From positions 372,001 through 436,000 of the forward strand of contig OX637796.1 in the NCBI GenBank assembly GCA_951802425.1: DNA of 64,000 bases, in the 5' to 3' direction. The notes below the pieces were generated by a model. It saw nothing but the letters and a program-made list of their open reading frames with translations, searched no databases and was not told the origin of the DNA. The translations under genes were made by a program, and so were the position numbers. Below are positions 23,457 through 35,077 of this stretch, one piece after another. Source of the DNA: Clavaria fumosa (lineage: Eukaryota; Basidiomycota; Agaricomycetes; Agaricales; Clavariaceae). The number at the start of each line of letters is the position of its first letter. Positions within the stretch are counted from its first letter, which is position 1.

Positions 23457-26170
23457 ATGGTCTGGGTACTAGACAGCTATCAACCTATTTTAACCCATGG
23501 GTATGAGAAGTGGCTTGAGGTGAAAGGAAAGGAGAGGCTGGAACGAGTAGATAAAACTGTAAGGCATCTCCAACAAGCACACAACACACTTGTTGTGAAA
23601 GGCAAGGCAATCCCACCATTGCCAGCAGAGCTCAATAAAGTATATCCCATCTTATCAGAGTTTGACTATACTTACTGCAATCCATAGGCTGTCCTCAACT
23701 GGTTCAAGAATGCTCGGTCCAAGGGAAACCCTGTCACACAGCGATCAGATCCTCGAGATGCCAAGGGATTGGACCAAGCGGATGGAGGGGTTGATCAAGG
23801 AGAGAATGAGCCTGATGTAGGGAAGTCTATGTGGGGGAAGAAATGGAACAAAAGAACCATTGTTGGACAGTTGTACAAAGACCGGGTTCAGCAGGAACAG
23901 GAATGGCTTATTGGGGAGGGCCTCACCTCCTTTGCAGCCTACCAGCCTGCACTTACGAAGGTTTTGGAAAGTCTTAGTGAGGCCGACTGAGAAAATTGTG
24001 CTGAACAAGCCAATAAATGGAATACTGGCTCATGGCCAAGGGAATTGCAGATCGAGTATGTTCAGCCACTATCACAAACGGATCTTCATACTAACATACA
24101 GTAGAAAAGCAGAAAAAGACTTATATGGAGTTGTGAATTCCTTCATAAATGACATGCATCGCAAAATGGGCATCCGGCTTGTCATGTTCACATCATACCT
24201 GAATGAGGAGGATGAAGCTGTTTGCTCAAAGTAAGAAAGCAAATTGTGGTGCACCATATGTCTGTACTAACCTGGATTTCCCAGGTTCGAAACAAAGGAG
24301 AATGATCGCTGATTTACATCTGAGTACAAAGATTGGAAGAAAGGCAATATATGGGAGAACTGGTGTCAGTATGGGGCATCCTTTGCAACTGGTTAGTGCA
24401 ACAATTGCATCCTTTAGATCATGCTCTCATTCTTGGAAATAGAAAATGATGGAGATGACAATGAGAAGAAGGCTTGGGCGACACTTACATTCGAGGACGA
24501 CTACCCCATATTACCTGAAAGGCCCCAGGATGCCTCACTGCCTGACCTCAAGCGGTTGATTCGTGAATTTGCAAAGGCTGTTCACAGTACGAACATTTGT
24601 TCTGCCAGTATTATTATTTGACTTACATTACTTTGAAGGGCTTGATTGCCGCACATCATCTGTTCCATGGGCCAAATTGGGGGCAAACCCACATGAATTT
24701 ATCGAGCAGGGAATTCCTGCTGCCAGTGTACTTGAAGATCCATCCTATATGACAAGGTTGGATGCTGAAGGTGTCTATGACTACTGGCTGGATTGCCAGA
24801 ATTGCGGAGAAATTCCACTTCGATTCATAAAGCATGGCTGGCATGTGAACAAGGCTTCAAGGAATCCTCGAATTGGATGGGTGACACCAAATGGGTCTGA
24901 TGATGATGATGATGATGAGAGCCACAGGGAAGAGAGCATGGTAGAAAGTGCGGTGCTGAACAGAGAGAAAAATAAAGGGAAAGGAAAGCAAATGAGTGAG
25001 AGGATGCATTCGCTATCTCCCACTGAAGGCTCTCCCGCTCTTGCCACTCCTGCTGAAGGTTCTCCTGCTCCTGCTGAAGGCTCACCTGCTGCCGCTGAAG
25101 ACCGACTTGCATACTTGTCGAAGCTCTCCACACATGAAGGATATACTTGCGCTGTCAAACTGTTGGACTATGTAGTATGTCTCCTTTCTATTCACAAATC
25201 AAGCCCTTATCCACACTCTCATAGCCACGCATTTCCATGGATTATGTAATCACAGCTTCCTGGTGCCATTGGACATTCAACAAGCCAGTGCTCCCTGAGA
25301 CATTTTATACCAAGAGCAAACACCCTGATAGCCTGTATCAATTTGCTCATTCAGTAAAAGGCCTCTTTGAGTCTAAAAATCCACCAAAGTCACATGCCCA
25401 CATGGAGGAACTTTTACTTGGACTTGGTTTAGCACTAAGAGATGTGCACTTTGTACTCTTTACAGAACCTGAAGAACTCTCTGGAAAGCTTCCATCATAC
25501 TCTCAGGATATTGACCTTGTTGCATGGGATGTCTTGACTGCGACAGCAGATTATTTGGCAGCAGTAATTGAGAGGTGAGCCTTTCACATCAATCTCTTTT
25601 ACCATGCTCACATTTCAATCATATTAAGGCACTATCGCAAGCCCAAGCCAGCTAAACCAGTGTCTGTCAAGACTTACAAGACAAGTCTCTTTCCAAGTGC
25701 AATGCAGAGATTATCACACAAGGTTGGTTTGGGATTTGAAGCCTCAGAGATGCTGGGAGCAAATTGGGAAGCCTTATGTGATGCTTGGATTGAAGCTGAG
25801 TCTGCCTTGATGACAGCTGGAGGACCACCATTGGCACTGGAAAATTGTGGAGTCCCTGTTCCTCCTTCCCTCATCCGGTGGAGCCATACTCGGTTGGCAA
25901 AGAATGATGAAGATCTTGACTATCCCTCAATTGGCATAGAGGTTCCTGAATGGTGGGAGAGGATCAGGCCTGAAGGTAATGAGCAAGATGCTGATGTCTT
26001 GGTCAATAAGGAGTGGTGTGGGGGTGGTTTGACAGGAATCGTTCTCCTTGTCATGGGGATGAAGGTATGGGGATTGAGTCTGGAAGAAGAAGAACGGGCT
26101 GCCTGGAGACAAATGGTGAGGGAAGTGGCTGATGTATTCAAGCTTATTCCATCTGCCCAAGTTCTGTAAG
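23457..26170 (+). pseudogene. Transposon-associated gene of unknown function (mushroom-expanded family)
   Basis: ATG at 23457. The first exon contains L-P-A-E-L-N-K-V-Y-P-I-L, then TAG at 23685-23687, then A-V-L-N-W-F-K-N-A-R-S and K-W-N-K-R-T-I-V-G-Q-L-Y-K-D-R-V-Q-Q-E, TGA at 23988, an intron near 24054-24101, and F-I-N-D-M-H-R-K-M-G-I-R-L-V-M-F. Further exons follow with TGA at 24310, then F-E-D-D-Y-P-I-L, an acidic/Ser-Pro region with E-G-S-P-A repeats (25010-25100), and exons to 26170. The order 'W-x-N-x-x / nuclear-like basic / R-M-G-I-R-M-F-M' is one I know from gene families next to KDZ or related elements in mycorrhizal fungi, but no biochemical role is known to me. Confidence 0.5.
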
Positions 26171-26377
26171 TAAAATATTCCCTTAGTGACCAAGAACTAA
26201 CATTGATTTAGAAGGAGACAAATGCAGGAGAGAAAAAGGAAGGAGACAGGAGTGGTAAAGATAGGGCCTCCAGCAGGAAAACATAGGAAAGTCCAAAACC
26301 AATAGGCAGCATATTCAATGCCTGGTATGACAACAATAATAAATATCCCAATTTTTTTGTCCAATGGATGTCCATTG

Positions 26378-26745
26378 GGTAGAATATTCTATGTCCAATC
26401 TGCCGGACTTATAGCAATTGGGATAGAATATTCTATGTCCAGTGTGCCGGACCAATTGTTGTTGGGCATGGAATATTCTACAGCCAGTTCACCGGACCAA
26501 TTGATGTTGGGCATGGAATATTCTATGCCCAGTGCGCCGGACCAATTGATGTTGAGCATAGAATATTCTATGCCCAGTGCGCCGGACCAATTGTTGTTGG
26601 GCATGGAATATTCTACAGCCTGTCCGGCAGACTGATAGCAATTGGCCATAGAATATTCTATGTCCAGTGTGCCGGACCAATTGTTGTTGGGCATGGAATA
26701 TTCTATGGCTGGTCCGCCAGACCCATGCTTTCAGGCAAAGGATTA
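26378..26745 (+). repeat. 45-bp minisatellite with a GAATATTC palindrome in each unit
   Basis: GAATATTCT occurs at 26382, 26426, 26471, 26516, 26561, 26606, 26651 and 26696; after the first step the period is exactly 45 bp. Units also share GCCGGACCAATTG. Both strands are open across it because 45 is a multiple of three. Confidence 0.95.
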
Positions 26746-27737
26746 CCCTCTGCCGGACTCATTACCCATGCACAATCTGGATATCTTCGCCGGACTCCGC
26801 TGGTCCAAGTGAACTGGGGGATATTCACCATCCGGTGTCCCATTTCTATTGGGGGATTTTGACTGAATGGGTTGGTCTGTGGCCATCGATTTCATCAGGC
26901 CAAGTGTTAGTAGGGCTTGCTGTTGTATCCTGGTGAGTTGTCCTCCCGACCCTGTCCTCCTACCTGATCGAGTGTTGTATCTTCTCTGTGGGTTCCCCCA
27001 GACATCGACTGCATATAGCATCCTGGGGACACACACCGACAGGTAGAGCCTTCTTGCAAGGTGGAGGGGGATCCCGCTAAGCGGCTTGGCAATCCTCCTT
27101 ACCTGTGTTGCCCAGTACGTGCCTTTGGCCAGTGAGCTAGCGATTTGTTCTCTCCAGGAGAGGGTCTGGTTGAGTATAATGCCCAGGAACTTCATGCTTT
27201 GAGATGGTCGGATCGTGTGGTCACCTATTGTGATTGCCCTTCTGGGCTCCAGTTGTTGCTTTCTTGGTTGGAACAGTCTGGGTACTTGCCTGTGGGAGAA
27301 GCCAATTAGTGCACATTTTGGAATTTCTACCTCACAGTTGTGGGCCTTGGCCCAGTCCAAGAAGCCGCCTGGTCCTTCCATAATTTTCTTGAGTGCACGA
27401 TTCGCTTCTTCGAAGTTTTGGCTCCTTGCCAGGAAGACCTGGTCATCAATGAAACCACTAGCAGTCTGGTGGTTAGCCCTACTTGTGGCGACAGTCTCGA
27501 GGGCCGGGGAGTTGTAAACCAAGTAGCATATGGGTGAGAGGGGGCATCCTTGGTCCAGACCTGCTGTTATCTTGAGAGATTCTGATCTGAAGTTGTCAAA
27601 GACTATGTTGGTGAATTGGTCACATAGTTTCTCTCCCAGCCAGTCTGTGTACTCGTGTGGTATGCCCCTCTGATGCATTCCATGTTGCAGCATTCGAACA
27701 TCGATGCTGGGGAAGGCTCCCTTGATATTTAGAAAGA
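26746..27737 (-). pseudogene. Non-LTR (LINE) reverse transcriptase fragment
   Basis: Minus-strand frame: at the 5' end F-L-N-I-K-G-A-F-P-S-I, the RT 'A' block in which the usual metal-binding Asp (F-L-D-I-K-G-A-F) is Asn; then G-L-D-Q-G-C-P-L-S-P (block B), F-I-D-D-Q-V-F-L (catalytic block C), K-C-A-L-I-G-F, M-K-F-L-G-I-I-L-N and the thumb with C-V-P-R-M-L-Y-A-V-D-V-W. This order is that of Tad/I/Jockey-like LINEs. The 5' half (endonuclease, RT fingers) is gone and no RNase H or poly-A tail is evident; the 45-bp array lies at its 3' side. With Asp replaced, the enzyme would be dead. Confidence 0.85.
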
Positions 27738-27836
27738 GGCCAGACCTATAAGATATGTGGAAAAGGGCCTATTGGTGGTTTTGTGTTGGTGGCACCTAAT
27801 TGAAAATGGTTCAGGCACATGATTCCAACCCATATT

Positions 27837-28043
27837 AGTGCACCAATATTATTAATTGCCCTTACCATGCAATGGTAGTGAATGTCAAGATGCCTCCAAC
27901 CCAATAATAGCCTTAGTGGCATCAGGTACTTGTGTATGTCCCTTTTCCAATTCCCTGATGCCACTAAGGCTATTATTGGGTTGGAGGCATCTTGACATTC
28001 ACTGCCATTGCATGGTAAGGGCAATTAATAATATTGGTGCACT
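27837..28043. repeat. Near-perfect foldback, 90-bp arms
   Basis: 27837-27926 and 27954-28043 are inverted copies with one visible mismatch and a 27-bp loop. The outermost bases are AGTGCACC/GGTGCACT. The right arm runs directly into the CACTG element. Confidence 0.95.
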
Positions 28044-28189
28044 GTAAGGGTCAACCCTAGGCACTATGGACCCAATAGCAGGTTGTTATCACCATCTGGT
28101 CAGATGATTTATGACTTTCACCCAAAAATCAGTGCAAAACAGGTGATGGGTGATTTCTAATCACCATCAAAATTAAGGGATATTCACTA

Positions 28190-28490
28190 GATAAGATTGA
28201 GTTATATAATACACCCTCAATTTGGGTGATATTAAACTGGAGGATATTGAGTGATACAATACACCGCATTAATTTGAGTGATATTAAATTGAAGGATATT
28301 GAGTGATACAATGCACCCCTTGATTTAAGTGATATTAAACTGGAAGATATTGAGTGATACAATATACTCCCTCAATTTGAGTGATTAAACTGGAGGACTT
28401 TGAGTGATACAATACACCCCTCAATGTAAGTGATATTAAACTGGAGGATATTGAGTGATACACCTCTCAATTTGAGTGACATTAAGCCAC
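28190..28490 (+). repeat. ~55-60-bp imperfect repeats (GATATTGAGTGATACAATACACC)
   Basis: Five to six copies of a block containing TTAAACTGGAGGATATTGAG and CAATTTGAGTGATATTAA. Related arrays lie at 41690-41985 (inverted) and 46895-47390. Confidence 0.85.
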
Positions 28491-28510
28491 AAAATCTTAT
28501 TGTTTAGATG

Positions 28511-28598
28511 GGGACTGTAGTGTAATGGATAACACAGCAGTTGTGGGTTGAGTCCAATTCCATGAGCACTTGGGTTCAACTCCCACTGAGTGCATAAT
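28511..28598 (+). other. tRNA-like sequence with A and B boxes (SINE or tRNA relic)
   Basis: TAGTGTAATGG (28518-28528) fits the Pol III A box and GGTTCAACTCC (28573-28583) fits the B box, at normal tRNA spacing. The acceptor and anticodon stems pair poorly, so it is more likely a tRNA-derived element than a working tRNA. Confidence 0.4.
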
Positions 28599-29410
28599 TT
28601 ACAGGCTGAAAAAATACTTGGAGATATAGTTAAAATCACTGAAAGTATGTAGAGGCCACCTAAAGTATCAAATTAAAATGTGCTTGATAGCAGTGACATT
28701 CACCTGGAGAGCAGCAGGTGAATTTGGTCATATATGTGCTGAAAAATAACCCATTTCATTTACCTGATTATCAACCAATACAGTTTCAGTATATCATCAA
28801 TAAATTAATTTTGTGCAATTTCTTGTGGTGAAAGATAGTGAAAAACACCTAAGATCATGGCTAAGATGACCCAAAACTAACATAAAATTCACCTATTAGA
28901 TCAGCTTAAAAGGCACCTGTGATAGAGTGAAATTTACCTATTAGAGATTAGCTTAAAAGACACTTGTATTGTAGTGATATTCACCCAAAGAACAGTGGGT
29001 GAATTCGACATAAAAGTAGTGAAAATCACCCATTCTCTGTACCCAATAAACACTTGATTATCAACTAGTCATGGTGATTTTCACATAGGAAACCATTGAT
29101 ATTCACCACATTTCAGGGTTCTTTGTGTGGTGATTTTCACCCAACTTGGGGCCTACAGTGAGGGGTGAAGGGGTTTCCTTGTATACTTAGCTAACCAGCC
29201 ACATCTATCCCACTACTGTCACTATGACTGCATGACTACTGCTATAAACAGGGTTCTAATGCACTTGTGACTGAGGGATCTCTGGTCTCAACAAACCAAT
29301 CTTACATGCACAGAGGCCATAAGGCCATAGATGAAATAAGACAAGTGAATAGCATGGGTCTATGTTAATCACAAGACTCCCAGACAGAAGAACATGACAA
29401 GCAGCATAGA

Positions 29411-30716
29411 GTGGATAGCACATGGCAAGGAAGGGGAGGAGGCAGAACTGCATTGTGCTGGACTACCTGGGGAAGGGAAAAAAGATCAGGGTATGGAGGG
29501 TGGGTTGCTATATTCCAAAGAATGCTGTGCATGGATGGGAATAGTTCTTTGAAACAGGTTGTGGCTGTTGGGGAACGCTCAGCAAGTGACACACAAGTCT
29601 TCGAGGAAAGTGACTACTACCTGTCACATGAGTATGTTGAGAAGTTTGCAGGTGAGGTACAGTCGAGAAACACATTCATACCTGATGCCAAGGATGAGGG
29701 GGATGAAGAGGTCGGTGTCAGTGATGGTTGCCATGCCAAAAACTGGAAAGCAGCAGGTGAGAAAGGCACATGGGGGATATTTAAGGAGAGCAGAATTTTT
29801 GCGAGTGCTTGTCAGCATGGGCTGATTCTCTGGATCACTGACATGATCCAGAGTGGCAAATTGTGAGTGCATGCTGAGCAACACTTTCACATTCTCATCA
29901 AGCCTAGGGCAAAGTATCCCCTTGCTATTGTGAGCAAATCGCTTGAGGTCCTTGGGTCTCAGAATCTCTTTGGCTATGACCTTGGTTGCTCATTCAATTC
30001 AACAGTCTTGTCAAGCTCTCTTGGTCCTCAGTTTGAACAGTCAGAGTCTCAATTCTGTGTGAATGCCTTTCATGGCTATGCACATAACTATGGCTGCCAA
30101 CTAAAGAATCACCCAAATTTCATAGACAGAATGGGTCTTGAGAATTTAGAGACCCTTGAGAGGGTCTTCAGTGCTTTGAACCATGTCATGTCTCTTACCC
30201 ACTATGCCTCTGCCCACAACCACTGCATCTTTATTGATTTATTCTTCAAGAACTGGGATAATGACAAGTACCAGAACCTTGGCACTATGATCTACAATAA
30301 CTATGTCCAAGCATTGAAAATTATTGAAGAAGACACTATTACTCTTGCTGAGGCGAAGGTGTTGCTTGGCATACAAGACCAGGATCTTGAGTGCTGGCAG
30401 GATGAGCAGCAAAAATATTTTCAGACACTTGGTCAGGAGTCAGAGCATGACGTATATGCTGTTGCATATGTTGAGTTACTTCAGAAGCTTCGTGATACCA
30501 AGTACGTGGAGTCCAATCTCTTGTAACCATTTTCTTAAACATGCTTTCTAGTGCACAATACAAAAAAATCAATACAACATTTTTGAGCCACACCCCAAGC
30601 GGCTATGAATACAGCTATGCCAGCCATATCTCACAGACATGCAGAATTGAGACAGATCACCGCCATCTATTGGAAAAAAGAGACATCATCTTAAAAGAAG
30701 TTCATGAGACACTTCA
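29411..30716 (+). pseudogene. KDZ-2 transposase, central part (5'-truncated, split)
   Basis: Coding sequence runs from about 29530 with the first catalytic block C-M-D-G-N-S-S-L-K, S-D-T-Q-V-F-E-E-S-D-Y-Y-L, C-H-A-K-N-W-K-A and G-I-F-A-S-A-C-Q-H-G. An intron (about 29864-29909) joins in phase to A-K-Y-P-L-A-I-V, then the second Asp in F-G-Y-D-L-G-C-S-F and the Glu in L-E-T-L-E-R-V-F-S-A. A second intron (GTACGT...CTAG, about 30500-30548) leads to A-Q-Y-K-K-I-N-T-T-F and ends at L-K-E-V-H-E-T-L-Q. The catalytic triad is intact, but the N-terminal zinc cluster is missing and the gene stops at the boundary of the 13.3-kb inverted-repeat segment. The next block is found at 44033. Confidence 0.85.
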
Positions 30717-31990
30717 GGTAACCCCCACATGAGGGCTATTAGCCTTATTAAATTATAGGTGGAATTAGGGCTAATAGCCCCCTTTGGTATAGTGTGTTGT
30801 GTGCTTGGGAAAGTGCACTGGATGCATGGGATAGTTCTTAAAAGTGCACCAAAGTGATGAACTGCACAGTGCACCATCCCAAGTGCCAGGCCCTGTCACA
30901 GGGTGTCTGGGGGTCCCTGTCCAATTTTACCCTGGCAGTTCACCCAGCACCAGGATTAGTGACAGACATAGCCCTGCCCATATATTCCCAGGCCCTGAGC
31001 CAAGCCAAGGCCATGGCTTATACATTGCCCACCTGTGCAGCCTAGCACCCCACTACTCTACCTGATACCCTCTGCACACTGCCCACACTTCCTGGTGCTG
31101 CCTGGCACTGCCTGGCACCCCTGCTTGCAGCCAACACAATATGGCTCCACATGCTTGCCACCCATGCTGCCCCATGCTCTGCCACCCTTTCAGGAGCTTC
31201 CAATTAGTGTTGCAACAGCTTGGCTTAAATCTCCAATCCAAAAACTGTGAGCGCTTGCCTTAGTTGCAAACAGTTAAACAGGCCCATGGCCATGCCTAAT
31301 GTTCAGCTTTTGCATTACACCATTAAGGTCTATGAACCATTGTGGTGCAGGTTCTGGTCTAGCTACTAGCCATCCAATGGCTTGCTGCTTAGCTGCTCAA
31401 AAGTGGTTGATTAGCTAAGCCATGGCAAAATTCCAATACTGCCTGGTGTTGGCTGCACACTACTATCACTGCCTAGTGACAGTCTGTGCTGTTAGAATAG
31501 TGGCTGGAGTCTACAGTACTCATGTGATATAAAATCCCTGGCCTGGGCTGAGGTACTAATTGTGTGATGTAAGTCTCCTTTGCAACTTTCTCACTGTCCT
31601 TAGTGACACCACACTAATGGTGCAGTGACAGTGTCCTTCATAGCACTTCCACTGTACTAGCAGTGCAATGAAAACATTGGAACAACAAGCTTTTTTTTGT
31701 TATGTTCTGATTATCCCATTGACAGTGTCCTTTGTGACACTGTCACTGTACCAATGGTATGTTTTGTCTCCCAACCCTCATATCCCACCTTATTTTACTG
31801 ATATACATGTATAGTAGCAGGATTTTTTTCTTGAATAAAAAAATATGATCAGCCCTGCTCCACCAACCTGCAGCCTCCATGTTACTCATCATCCACCTCC
31901 CACCATGCAAGGCAATTGTGACTTCTCTTACTAAACACATGTCACCAAATAAAATACAACTACCTTACACTATTGTTCTCATGCTGTTAT
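30710..31990 (+). repeat. Left long inverted-repeat arm
   Basis: Matches the reverse complement of 42895-44031: first almost perfectly (GGGCTATTAGCC...GGCTAATAGCCCCCTTT), then with increasing divergence (GCCAGGCCCTGTCAC, GCTTGCAGCCAACACAA, CACCATGCAAGGCAATTGTG). About 200 bp near 31210-31430 occur only in this arm. Confidence 0.9.
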
Positions 31991-32386
31991 TCAGCTCAGT
32001 TCTTGGGAAGCCAAACCACAGCAAATATGAAAGGTTACTTGGGGCTGAAAGATGCCAACAACTAATCGTGTGACAATTATACTTTCTTTGTGATACTTAC
32101 ACTGTCATTTGTGACACTTACACTGTCCTTTGTGACACTTACACTGTCCCTTGTGATTGTTGTGGAAAACGGGCTTGGGGCAGTAAACGGTGAACAGATA
32201 TCTCATTTGGCTGAGCTCTGCAAACGAGTGGGGACCTAATGTCCATAGTATACCTACTATAAGTGAAGACGAACCTGAAACTATAGCTAGATGTGTCAAA
32301 CAAGTAACTAAGGTAATAGCACAGCTAACTATGATTCTATGAAACAGAACAACAAGTTTGAGCTCGCACAGCAGATCCAAACTCCA

Positions 32387-32660
32387 ACAGTGATACTCAC
32401 ACTGTCCCTTGTGATACTCACACTGTCCTTTGGGACACTTACACTATCCCTTGTGATACTCACACTGTCCTTTGTGATACTTACACTGTCCCTTGTGATA
32501 CTCACACTGTCCTTTGTGATACTTACACTGTCCCTTGTGATACTCACACTGTCCTTTGGGACACTTACATTGTCCCTTGTGATACTTACACTGTCCTCTG
32601 TGACACTGTCATTTGTGACACTTTGACTGTCCATTGTGATACTCACACTGTCCTTGGTGA
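32387..32660 (+). repeat. 21-bp minisatellite (GTGATACTCACACTGTCCCTT)
   Basis: About thirteen 21-bp units alternate GATACTCAC and GATACTTAC; a shorter run occurs at 32085-32160. Seven-residue protein repeats in either strand are a consequence of the unit length. Confidence 0.95.
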
Positions 32661-32816
32661 CAGTTACCCTGCACTAATGGTGCAGTGACATGGTATAGAC
32701 TTGTGCTATCAGGGATTCAAACTCAAGGCCAAAATGGAACTAGGAAGGGTCAAACCTGTATCTACCATGTTAATAATTACACTATAGACCCCTGTTTAAG
32801 CCATGTTTATATAGGG

Positions 32817-35077
32817 CTCACTGCAAGACCAAAACCTGGTGAAAATCACCATATGAAACACCCTGAGAAGTGGTGAATAGCAATGGTTTCCTAGGTGAAA
32901 ATCACCAGGACTTGTTGATAATCACATCTTTATTGGGTACATGAAACGGGTGATTTTCGCCACTTATATGACCGAATTCACCCGCTGTTCTCTGGGTGAT
33001 TATTCCTACACTACAGGTGTCTTTTAAGCTGATTTCTAATGGTGAATTTCACTATATCATAAGTGCATTTTAAGCTGATCTAATGGGTTAATTTCACAAT
33101 AGTTTTTGGGTCATCTCAACCATAATCTGAGGTGCTTTTCACTATCTTTGTACCAGTCAAAAGCTGGAAAACAGGTGATTATTAGCCATGAAACTGGGGC
33201 TCTGTCAGGCTATTTTCCCCATTTTAGACAGAGTATATTAACCATAAAGCAGGGGTCAATTGCACTGAATACAGGTGGGTAATTTGTGAAATAAAATTTG
33301 GGTCAATTGCACTGGATACAGGTAGGTAATTTGTGAAATGAAATTTGGGTCAATTGCACTGAGTACAGGTAGGTAATTTGTGAAATGAAATTTGGGTCAA
33401 TTGCACTGAGTACAGGTAGGTAATTTGTGAAATGAAATTTGGGTCATTTACGTTGAATACAGGTGATCTGAGCAATAAACCTAAGGGAGGTCAATGCAGG
33501 GCATTTGCCTGAATGATGCTACACGGCAAAAGGAAGAGATAAGGTGAACTCAGAGGGGAGAGTCTGTTGGGTGAGCATTTGCGGGCGCTCGGTTCGAGCG
33601 GGGAGTACGGTCAACATGCACGAGAGCTACGATGCTACTTTTGGTATGGATGTGAACACATTGCCCAACGCATCTGAGAACACGCACCTGTAGACGCGTG
33701 GCTGGGCCACTGTTGCTAAATGACCGTGAGCGGCAAACCCCAGATGAACAAGAAGTCGGACGAAACACACCTGCCAGCATCAAGTATATCCACCGATCTG
33801 ACACCGAAAAACATGTTTGCGCCAGCCACCTCGGACTTGACTTCGACCAGATATGTCGTGTCGCGGTCTAGGCCACTCCGCCAGAAGAGTACTTCATCCG
33901 CATCGACCCATGTCAAGTGCGGGTCGAGAAGCCGCACCACGTAGGAAGAACGCGGACGTCTGCATGAGGGTAAATAAGAGAGACGAGCCCTGCGAACGCT
34001 TGCCGCCCACGGTGGTCATCTCGGGCCTGAGCACCAGCGGTGTCATCCCATTGTGGACTGTTAGTGAAGAAACACATCGTTTGGATTTCTAGAGTATGCA
34101 GGCGCGCAGAGGACAGAGACTTACTGTACATTGGCGGGCCAAGCTGCCAGGGATTTCCTGGCGGATTGTTATATTGGAAGAACGGGTTGGGCCTAATTGT
34201 TCCATCCATGAGGACAGCGTTCACCGTGCGTTGCACAGGAGAAATCCTGGTGGCAAGCTCTGCATGAGCAAAGACATAGAGCAACCTCGGGAAACGAACC
34301 CTGGCAGGCCCAGTCCAATTGTGACGATAGCCCCCCGTACGGCAACCTCCACCGGCTTCATGACGGTTAGCCCAACTTGGTGATCTCCGTACGGAAGACC
34401 AGTGATGCTCGCCAACAGACCCCCACCGCTGCCAGGCGCGCGCTTGTGGCTGTCAACCGTGGCATCGTATGCGCCAGGGGCTTGGGCTGTGCCAAGGAGG
34501 TACACGGCTGTGCCCGTGAAATTGAGCAGCAAGCGGGCACCGGGCATCGTCGTGTGGTGTGAGCTGGAGCCTGCAGCGGTCGGATCGATTTGTTTCGGGA
34601 TGATGGGGCCCGAGTAGGAGATATTCCAGCCTTGGGAGAGTGGGCCATCGCGAGTGGGTGAGTATTGGATAGTTGGAGTCTGGTCAGAAAGGGTGACGTT
34701 GTATGGTGCTAGTGAGGACGACATAAATGAGTAGGGAAAGGAGGTTTCTCTATAGTAAAGAGGTAAACGAACTGGGCCGGCAACGGGGCCGACGACGAGC
34801 TGGCGGCTGAGCACTGAGCCGGACAAAGTACAATATTATGATCGCTCCACTGCTCCCAGGAGTACGCCAAGATGGGCTCCAAAAATGAAGAGGATTTTGG
34901 TCAATAAAATACGGCACCAGGGACGTGCCTCGACGTACGTACAGCTGACAGAGCTCACCCGAAGGTCGAATTGAGAAATTTGAGCAAATCCTCCCTGTTC
35001 GCATCCCGCTCATGGTCTTCTTTCTTCTTGCACACCTTGAGCTTGATCTGTGAGAGTCATCGTCGACTCTCAGTGCT
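32817..35077 (-). repeat. Inverted copy of 7031-9243
   Basis: Reads, on the minus strand, from CACTGAGAGTCGACGATGAC (35077) to GGTTTTGGTCTTGCAGTG (32817). It has the RS-gene last exon (about 35045-34958), the glycoprotein-like gene, the 47-bp repeats and the AT-rich tail. Confidence 0.85.
33716..34826 (-). pseudogene. Glycoprotein/membrane-protein-like gene, copy 2
   Basis: Same blocks as copy 1 (Y-N-V-T-L-S-D-Q-T-P, F-T-G-T-A-V-Y-L-L-G, G-L-P-Y-G-D-H-Q-V-G-L) with a likely start at 34724. The last exon keeps about 40 bp that copy 1 lacks (V-D-I-L-D-A-G-R-C-V-S-S-D) and ends at TAG at 33716. The same frame jump as in copy 1 lies between the second and third exon, so the damage predates the duplication or marks an intron that I have not placed. 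Confidence 0.5.

Larger units (their letters stand above)
28040..29160. mobile_element. Non-coding element with CACTGTA...TACAGTG termini
   Basis: Begins CACTGTAAGGGTCAACCC and ends GGGGCCTACAGTG; inverted ends agree over CACTGTA. It contains a minisatellite (28190-28490), a tRNA-like stretch and many GTGATTTTCACC-like sub-terminal motifs that recur at 9060-9240 and 32820-33000. Parts of it recur at 41.69-42.1 kb and 46.9-47.4 kb. CACTx termini suggest a non-autonomous CACTA-like family, but I cannot find a matching 3-bp target duplication. Confidence 0.5.

Noticed and set aside
26318..26694. 15-residue repeat protein on both strands at 26.3-26.7 kb
   Set aside because: Caused by the 45-bp period; neither strand shows a start context or flanking coding sequence.
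28511..28598. Functional tRNA gene
   Set aside because: A and B boxes fit, but the acceptor and anticodon arms do not pair well enough; kept only as a tRNA-like relic.
32329..32646. Seven-residue repeat 'proteins' on both strands
   Set aside because: The 21-bp minisatellite is a multiple of three without stops, so both strands stay open by chance.
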